From positions 1 through 37,814 of the forward strand of contig JAZOBN010000036.1 in NCBI GenBank assembly GCA_045595965.1: DNA of 37,814 bases, written 5' to 3'. A program made the translations under genes and the position numbers. The stretch comes from CAAGNP01 sp045595965. GTDB taxonomy: Bacteria; Bacteroidota; Bacteroidia; Bacteroidales; UBA932. Below are positions 32,598 to 37,814 of this stretch, piece by piece. Position 1 is the stretch's first letter; each line of letters begins with the position of its first letter. Under the pieces are notes generated by a model. That model was not told where the DNA came from. It searched no databases and saw only the letters and a list, made by a program, of their open reading frames with translations.

Positions 32598-33473
32598 TTA
32601 TATATTTATATATGTATATGAATAAGTCATCGGACAGTCCAGTCGTGTCTTGAGGTACTTGTAGAACGTCTGGCAATACTTCTTCGGCAAGTACTGAAAT
32701 TTTCCTTCGTTAGATACAAATTGAATCAGGCAGGGACCGTAAATCTTTTTACCAAGCAGTTTCGATGCAGCCTTGTTTTCTGTCATATCAGAAGGCTGCT
32801 TTGCAATGTATGCTTTGAAGGTTCCATAGCTTGTATAGCCCATATCCCCGGTAACTGCTTGCAGTACAGGGATGTTCTTGTACTCAAGTAAGGTGTTTTT
32901 CTTACATTTGAGCACATGACTGGCTATCACCTCTTTAGAGAGATATTTTCGGCTCACGCGAAGGTATGCACAGCATTTTCCCATGAAATATACATCATTG
33001 CCCGAAGACTCTATCACAAAGAAGCATAGGGCTTCATCGTTATCGCTTGCGGTCACAACCTTTTCTTCCTCGTTGCTGAAAAGCTCTTCATCTGCAATTT
33101 CGCTGAATATAGTGGAGAGCCATTCACTCCATTCCTTCGTATCAGGGGAAGGAAGGTCTATGAGCTTCAAGAGCCCCGTGAAGAAAATACCTTCCGGCTC
33201 TGAGACTGATCCGTCAGCCAAGATGAGAGCGAACAGTCTGTTTGAGAGTTCCTGCTGAGTCGGCTGGTCAAGCTGGTGTATAATGCTCAGTGCTTCTTCC
33301 AATTCCATCTGATCCGCAGACAGAAGCAATTCTTTAATCTTGAAGTTATCCAGCTTGAGCTCTCTCAGAAAATCGAAAACATTATTGATTTCCGACTCTT
33401 CTATCTGATCGACACTGGCCACTTTAACCATAAGTTTAATAATGGCCTCAAGCTGTTTCTGTGATACTTTCAT
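32598..33473 (-). CDS. TerB-like helical protein
   Basis: A 291-residue cytoplasmic protein. Residues 1-115 are helical and carry the TerB-type pattern of a repeated acidic turn (ILADGSVSEPEGIFFTGLL and KVASVDQIEESEINNVFDFL). TerB-fold proteins occur in tellurium-resistance and envelope-stress contexts and bind metals in acidic sites. The C-terminal 150 residues (from about DEALCFFVIESSG) form a second alpha/beta domain with basic and aromatic residues (KYLSKEVIASHVLKCKK, YLPKKYCQTFYKYLKT) that I cannot name. It is the last gene of the minus-strand cluster from 37814 to 32598, 34 bases after the Sel1 gene. Confidence 0.7.
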   Translation of the reverse strand: MKVSQKQLEAIIKLMVKVASVDQIEESEINNVFDFLRELKLDNFKIKELLLSADQMELEEALSIIHQLDQPTQQELSNRLFALILADGSVSEPEGIFFTGLLKLIDLPSPDTKEWSEWLSTIFSEIADEELFSNEEEKVVTASDNDEALCFFVIESSGNDVYFMGKCCAYLRVSRKYLSKEVIASHVLKCKKNTLLEYKNIPVLQAVTGDMGYTSYGTFKAYIAKQPSDMTENKAASKLLGKKIYGPCLIQFVSNEGKFQYLPKKYCQTFYKYLKTRLDCPMTYSYTYINI

Positions 33474-33507
33474 AAGTCTAGGATTTTAATCAAACATTGT
33501 TGTTGGC

Positions 33508-34665
33508 TCAAGACCATGCGTCATAACGGCCGTCGTCGTCAATCTCGTCCTCGTCCTCAAGAGATTCGTCTTCAGGGATGGCGTCATAGGCCGGGATGTG
33601 AAACATCTCGATTTCTCGTGCAAACCGCGTCAGTCGACCATGCTTGTAGGCTTCGACGGTTGCAGCAAGAAGTCTGGTATCATGCAGTCTTGCACCATTG
33701 ATCATACAGAGGTCCATAGCCTCTTCATTGCTCATCTGACCAAGCTGGATTTCGTTTGCCGACAGCATGTCATACATCTTCCCGAAGCACGATGCGTGCA
33801 TGAATTCAGATCCCTGGACATAGTATCCCCAAGCTTTGAGAGGATCCACAGGAACATCGATCTTTCCCTCTCTATAGATGTCTCCAAGCAGTTCCATAGA
33901 CATCGGATGGCACCACTCGATGTTCAGTTCCAATGCATGGATAATCGTCTGCCTGTATTCATCTCGGGCCTGGATCTCATCCGGATCGATGTCGTAGTAG
34001 CTTTCCATCTTGTCAAGAAGGGAGTAGTACATACACATCGGGTCCATGGCTTCATTGCCTTTCATCAATGTGTCGTTATATGCCTCATAGTCTCTGAAAC
34101 TATAGTCGTCGTTTATTCCTCTTGCCAGCGCGAGGTCGCCATACACGCTATTATCTCCCCCCGCTACAGCCTTTTCGTACCACTGCTGTGATTCCATTAC
34201 CTTTCCCTCGGCCATGAGTAGGTCTCCCATCAAGCCGCACCAATACGGGTCTTCGCCTTGGGAGAGAAGCTGATCGAGCGTCTGCCTGACAAGGTCGATA
34301 TTCGGCTCGTGTCCATACCTGCCATAAAGAAGGTTCCTGAGCTGGAACGCTATTCCGCGATCACTTCCGTTGTTGATGGCCTTTTCAAGGCGCTTTGCCG
34401 CAGCTACAGGATCGAATGGCTCGATTTCACCACGGAACATCATTATCGCGATAGTGGCATCTGCATCTGCAACACCACCTTCGCTCGCCTTCTGCAGCAG
34501 TTTTTGTGCCGATGACACATAGTCCTCGCACTCATGGAGATGAAGATAGATTTCCGCCAACTTGTAACATGCTACAGGATCACCTTCCAGGGCCTGCTGC
34601 TGGATCAATTCTTTTTCTTCCTCCGAGAGGGAGAGAATACCGGCCAGGTTGTAAAACTTTCTCAT
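33508..34665 (-). CDS. Sel1-repeat protein
   Basis: A 385-residue soluble protein made mainly of Sel1/TPR-like helical repeats. Examples are DPVACYKLAEIYLHLHEC, GGVADADATIAIMMFRGEIEPFD, NGSDRGIAFQLRNLLYGRYG, GEDPYWCGLMGDLLMAEGK and CHPMSMELLGDIYREGKIDV. The C-terminal 30 residues are acidic (EDESLEDEDEIDDDGRYDAWS). No signal peptide or catalytic motif is seen. It is likely a scaffold or regulator. It lies 14 bases after the DUF1963 gene and 34 bases before the TerB-like gene. Confidence 0.8.
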   Translation of the reverse strand: MRKFYNLAGILSLSEEEKELIQQQALEGDPVACYKLAEIYLHLHECEDYVSSAQKLLQKASEGGVADADATIAIMMFRGEIEPFDPVAAAKRLEKAINNGSDRGIAFQLRNLLYGRYGHEPNIDLVRQTLDQLLSQGEDPYWCGLMGDLLMAEGKVMESQQWYEKAVAGGDNSVYGDLALARGINDDYSFRDYEAYNDTLMKGNEAMDPMCMYYSLLDKMESYYDIDPDEIQARDEYRQTIIHALELNIEWCHPMSMELLGDIYREGKIDVPVDPLKAWGYYVQGSEFMHASCFGKMYDMLSANEIQLGQMSNEEAMDLCMINGARLHDTRLLAATVEAYKHGRLTRFAREIEMFHIPAYDAIPEDESLEDEDEIDDDGRYDAWS

Positions 34666-34679
34666 AGCTAAAGTGTATT

Positions 34680-35294
34680 TTATGATGAATGCATATAAAA
34701 GGATGTGTTCGAGAAATCGTCTTTTTGGCGCTCTGCAGGTATCATGAAATTCACGGTTCCGCAGTCAAAGAAACGAAGTCCCCACCTCTCCTCCTCATCA
34801 ATCTGGAGGAGAGATATTAGGCCTTCATTTTCATTCTCGTAGCCCTCTGTCATAGCTGGCATTCCGAGAAGTTTGAAACCAAAATCATTGTCGGAGGTCT
34901 CCTCGAAAGTGATCTCTTCTGCTGCAAATACAGCAGGCTCCCCATCCTCCCAATAGTATTCATGAGTAAGAAGGTCTGAGCACTCTTCACTGTAGAGGAC
35001 CTTGAATGTATCAGGGCTCCACTCCCCCGTTCCTCCGCAAGGGGCATCAAGATCACCAAGAAAGTAATCCAGGTCGGCAAAGAACCATAGCATCCCTTTA
35101 TGAGGCAGTATTCCCTCGGGATCCAACTCCGAAACCTCATCAAGTCGTATCTGACAGATGAATGTAAGTAAATTTTCAGAATCTCTTGCACAAGGCCACT
35201 CGAATGCCTCCGGAAGATCCGGAAAGCCCCACCAATGACTCTTCCCTGTGAGGTCACTGTTTGCAGCAGGTTGTATATTTATTTTTATAGCCAT
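34680..35294 (-). CDS. DUF1963 (YwqG-like) protein
   Basis: A 204-residue cytoplasmic protein matching the DUF1963 family. Characteristic elements in order are a SHWWGFPDLPEAFEWP entry, the LLTFICQIRLDEV strand with its buried Gln, PHKGMLWFFADLD, a long loop and the C-terminal FDCGTVNFMIPAERQKDDF. The family includes B. subtilis YwqG and turns up near polymorphic-toxin and immunity genes. The start is the ATG at 35294 (MAIKINIQPAAN), two bases after the upstream stop; a longer frame to 35546 is an out-of-phase overlap with the upstream gene and is rejected. Confidence 0.82.
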   Translation of the reverse strand: MAIKINIQPAANSDLTGKSHWWGFPDLPEAFEWPCARDSENLLTFICQIRLDEVSELDPEGILPHKGMLWFFADLDYFLGDLDAPCGGTGEWSPDTFKVLYSEECSDLLTHEYYWEDGEPAVFAAEEITFEETSDNDFGFKLLGMPAMTEGYENENEGLISLLQIDEEERWGLRFFDCGTVNFMIPAERQKDDFSNTSFYMHSS

Positions 35295-35296
35295 AA

Positions 35297-36232
35297 TCAG
35301 TCGAACATAACTCCTGGATTCATTGCCGACGGACTTCTCCACTCGATGCCTCTGCGAGCTAGTGCGGCTCTCTTTGCACTCCAATAGCTGTGGCAGAATC
35401 CCATACCTCGAGGTTCTTCCTTCAATTGCTCGTCTAATTCCTCTTCTACCTCGTATATGACATCCTCCCATCTTTCTGTTGCCTGGACAGGATCGGTCTT
35501 GAGCATTCCCCCCAATCCGTTCCAACATTGAAGGGCATGTTCCCAATGCGGATCACTGACAATCATGGCCAATTTGTATATCCACTTGTCCACCTGTCTG
35601 AAATAGTATTTGTCGAAATTCTCCTGGAGGTAGTCATCATAATCTGATGGTTTTTCATAGTCGCGGTAGAGCCTGTACAACTCGCACAAAGATTGAAAAA
35701 GACGTGGAGTCTCCTTTTTCTCTATGTAGTCGTTTTCAAGGGCACATGCGATCCAGTGAGCCTTATAGGCAGGATTGATAACATCAGACCTGAACGGTGC
35801 GACATCCTTCAGTTCGTGGATGAACTCACGCACCAGCGGAATATTCCTCCAAATATTTCCATCGTCATTATTCCTGTTCATCTGGTCAATCAGTTCAGCC
35901 GCATATTTATCAGACCATTCGCATACAATATCCTTCTCTTTGCTGAAGAAGAAGACGTTTCGGGCCTGCTTAGAAATCCTTTCATTCGAGGTATCAAATT
36001 CTGGTGTGCCGAGCACCTGCCAATGGCGATTGATTCTGAATGTGCGGTCTCTATAGTCAAAGACCATATTATCATCATCGATTGATGCAATAGTCATTTC
36101 TCTACCATACACAATAAAAGTATGTCCCGGCACTAAAAGATCAGTATCGAGATGTTCCCAATACTTGGTCCTATTGCCGACTCCCGAATCTATGGATGTC
36201 TCTATCTTGATTATATTGAAGTATTGTTTCAT
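35297..36232 (-). CDS. Unrecognised 311-residue protein
   Basis: I do not recognise a named family. The start is the ATG at 36232 (MKQYFNIIKIETS); a TTG at 36250 would be the only alternative. Residues 1-75 look beta-rich, with a short SH3-like strand series (PGHTFIVYGREMTIASIDDD and FRINRHWQVL). Residues 90-290 are helical with many aromatic and charged residues (EFIHELKDVAPF, HWIACALENDYI, WIYKLAMIVSDPHWEHAL). The C-terminus ends GFCHSYWSAKRAALARRGIE followed by WRSPSAMNPGVMFD, an ending I have seen in other Bacteroidales hypotheticals. It lies 27 bases after the partial gene and is coupled to the DUF1963 gene. Confidence 0.7.
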   Translation of the reverse strand: MKQYFNIIKIETSIDSGVGNRTKYWEHLDTDLLVPGHTFIVYGREMTIASIDDDNMVFDYRDRTFRINRHWQVLGTPEFDTSNERISKQARNVFFFSKEKDIVCEWSDKYAAELIDQMNRNNDDGNIWRNIPLVREFIHELKDVAPFRSDVINPAYKAHWIACALENDYIEKKETPRLFQSLCELYRLYRDYEKPSDYDDYLQENFDKYYFRQVDKWIYKLAMIVSDPHWEHALQCWNGLGGMLKTDPVQATERWEDVIYEVEEELDEQLKEEPRGMGFCHSYWSAKRAALARRGIEWRSPSAMNPGVMFD

Positions 36233-36259
36233 GATAGTTCTTGTATCCAAGATAAATTA

Positions 36260-37814
36260 TTATTCAGAGAAGTTACGCACCTTGGCGGTCTTTCCAGAAG
36301 GAGGTGTCTCACCAGGCTGAAGAGGGGCAAATATTGTCCTCTCTGTCGAAACGCGGCCGTCTATATCAATTGCAGAATTCACCAGAGTACTCAAATATGC
36401 TCTATTTTCTCGTGCGCATCGGTACATGTCATCAACCACCTTCTTCAATTCGGTAAGAATCTTATTTGTTGTCTTCATTACTTTGCCGAAAGAGATAGCA
36501 CCTAATCCCAATTCGACAAGTCCCACATTTGCTGCCGGCATTTGTATCAACAGATCTGCCACATCATCCTTCATGGATTTAATGGCGTCGAAATCATATT
36601 CATATTCATTGAGCGTATATGGAATCCTCCAGCCATCTGAGCCGCTTGACACCTCCTCTCCTTTAGTGAACAGCTTCACTGCCTTGCAGATCTGACCCGC
36701 CTCTGTTTCAAGATAGTAGGTATATATAGAATAGTTTGGAGCCAGCTTCTCAAGTGCCTCCTGAACCTCATCGTACAGGTCATCAAAATCATCAATGTAA
36801 TCATCTATTACATCCACATCTGTGTCTCCAGGATGCTTCCAACCTTCAGGAACGGTAAGGGTCGTCCAGACAGGCTCAGTAACGACCGTCAAGGCAGGAC
36901 GCATATCCTCCGGAACTTCGAGTTCACATTTTGTCTTTGACACCTTGATATCGTGGAAAACATAGGCTGCAGATGTACCGTTGGTATTTGAGAGCCAGAA
37001 CATCAGCTGCTCGCACCCTTCAATAGGCACTGTAACAGTCTGTGGCTGCATACCTTCAAACACATCAAGTTCTGCCACAACGTTAAGGTTTGAACCTATA
37101 AGAAGCTTCTCCTTGCGTTCACTTATATCGGGCTGCATGGTATCCGGTCCAAGAAGCTGGGTATCACCTTCCTTTCTCAGACATTCGACAGTAAACGTAA
37201 CGCTGTTGTACTGGCCATAAGTATTGAAAGCCGCGCATGAATTCTCTACGGCCTCTCCACCTGCAGCCAACAAAAGAAGTGGCGCTATAGGGGCCAGAGT
37301 TGTACCTACCGTAACCCCTCCTACCGCTGCACCAGTCGCAACAAATGAGGCACCTACTGCCGCAGCGCCAACAGCACCTGCCCCCACTGCATCAGAACCG
37401 GAAAGCGGACCGAAGTCAAGCGAGAAATGGGTGCTGGTCTGAAGGACGAAACCTTTGTATATCCTGCTGCCATCGTATCTGGTAAAATAATTCTTCTTTG
37501 ACTTTCCATCGACATAGGCACCCTCTCTCGACGAACTTACATAATGGATATAAGGGTCTCCAAGATCGATAAGGTCTATCTCATCAGGGCATTCAGGAAT
37601 AGGATGCACAAACAGATCGTTCTCCACGGGTTCTCCACGATATACCACAAGGTCGGCAACTCCAAATGCCGCAACATCCATCGTACTCTGTCCGCTGCTT
37701 TCGAATTTCAGTTTCCTGCACTTGTTTATCGGGAGAACAAATTTCTGGTTAGGATAAGTGGAGTGAAGAGGGACCTGAAGAATCAATTCTTCATCAGCAT
37801 AAACGCTAAGTACA
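36260..37814 (-). CDS. Partial protein with duplicated NPCBM-like domain and Gly/Ala hydrophobic segment
   Basis: The frame is open to the window edge. The codons before the first TTG continue (VLSVYADEELILQVPL), so the 508-residue call is an internal start and the true N-terminus lies outside. Residues below are counted from the TTG at 37786. Two beta domains are similar: the edge domain (HSTYPNQKFVLPINKCRKLK) and one at about 228-284 (EGMQPQTVTVPIEGCEQLMF), resembling NPCBM carbohydrate-binding modules. Between them, residues 130-180 are a hydrophobic Gly/Ala/Val-rich stretch (VGAGAVGAAAVGASFVATGA). The C-terminal 200 residues are helical and acidic, with DVDVIDDYIDDFDDLYDEVQ, ending in a basic tail. 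No catalytic motif is seen. Confidence 0.7.
   Translation of the reverse strand, partial: VLSVYADEELILQVPLHSTYPNQKFVLPINKCRKLKFESSGQSTMDVAAFGVADLVVYRGEPVENDLFVHPIPECPDEIDLIDLGDPYIHYVSSSREGAYVDGKSKKNYFTRYDGSRIYKGFVLQTSTHFSLDFGPLSGSDAVGAGAVGAAAVGASFVATGAAVGGVTVGTTLAPIAPLLLLAAGGEAVENSCAAFNTYGQYNSVTFTVECLRKEGDTQLLGPDTMQPDISERKEKLLIGSNLNVVAELDVFEGMQPQTVTVPIEGCEQLMFWLSNTNGTSAAYVFHDIKVSKTKCELEVPEDMRPALTVVTEPVWTTLTVPEGWKHPGDTDVDVIDDYIDDFDDLYDEVQEALEKLAPNYSIYTYYLETEAGQICKAVKLFTKGEEVSSGSDGWRIPYTLNEYEYDFDAIKSMKDDVADLLIQMPAANVGLVELGLGAISFGKVMKTTNKILTELKKVVDDMYRCARENRAYLSTLVNSAIDIDGRVSTERTIFAPLQPGETPPSGKTAKVRNFSE

Noticed and set aside
35295..35546. N-terminal extension of the DUF1963 frame
   Set aside because: It overlaps the upstream gene out of phase and its residues look like a shadow translation (many Arg, Gly and Cys); the ATG at 35294 fits the family start.

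Overview
The window looks like a chromosomal segment of an anaerobic member of the Bacteroidales, read from sequence alone. Three things support this. Many genes are preceded by the Bacteroidetes-type -7 box TAnnTTTG, often exactly TATCTTTG. Several families are typical of or largely confined to the phylum (DUF4290, BACON-domain lipoproteins, C10 peptidases with a Spi-like propeptide, GLUG-repeat lipoproteins). There is also a monomeric group-B-type [FeFe] hydrogenase. Base composition is moderately AT-rich. Genus cannot be settled from the window.

Layout. 1-138: the 3' end of an IS3-family element (transposase C-terminus plus terminal inverted repeat). 185-3704 (minus): a tight pyrE / SRPBCC protein / RsmF-like RNA methyltransferase / PHP phosphoesterase operon, divergent from a Nudix hydrolase (3773-4399, plus). 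4383-8610 (minus): rfbC / DUF4290 / ftsK / lolA-like operon. 8703-11091 (minus): [FeFe] hydrogenase and an MBL-fold hydrolase, each with its own promoter. 11135-13918: a serine hydrolase lipoprotein, a small PH-domain membrane protein and a peroxiredoxin. 14023-17192 (minus): a secreted C10 cysteine protease translationally coupled to a multi-BACON lipoprotein. 17285-19945: a YitT-family membrane protein, a VWA protein and an unrecognised 335-residue protein. 19972-23208: a second serine-hydrolase lipoprotein and an M13 metallopeptidase lipoprotein. 23403-29289 (plus): two large tandem GLUG-type beta-helix lipoproteins, the first carrying an unexpected hydrophobic helical insertion. 29354-30496 (minus): an MGDG-synthase-like glycolipid glycosyltransferase.

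30656-37814: an accessory-looking block. It holds a MORN+Sel1 protein (plus strand) facing a run of five minus-strand genes: a partial protein with a duplicated NPCBM-like beta domain and a Gly/Ala-rich hydrophobic stretch, a 311-residue protein, a DUF1963/YwqG protein, a Sel1-repeat protein and a TerB-like protein. The composition recalls polymorphic-toxin, immunity or stress-response neighbourhoods, but no nuclease-like or other enzymatic toxin domain is recognisable.

How the genes work together. The left half is housekeeping: pyrimidine synthesis, RNA modification, chromosome segregation, envelope lipoprotein transport and redox. The middle is rich in exported lipoproteins and peptidases, so it is a cell-surface region. 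The right end is poorly characterised and is where an undescribed system is most plausible. No tRNA, rRNA or CRISPR array was seen. No gene-free stretch exceeds 300 bases; the longest are 23209-23402 and 30497-30655.
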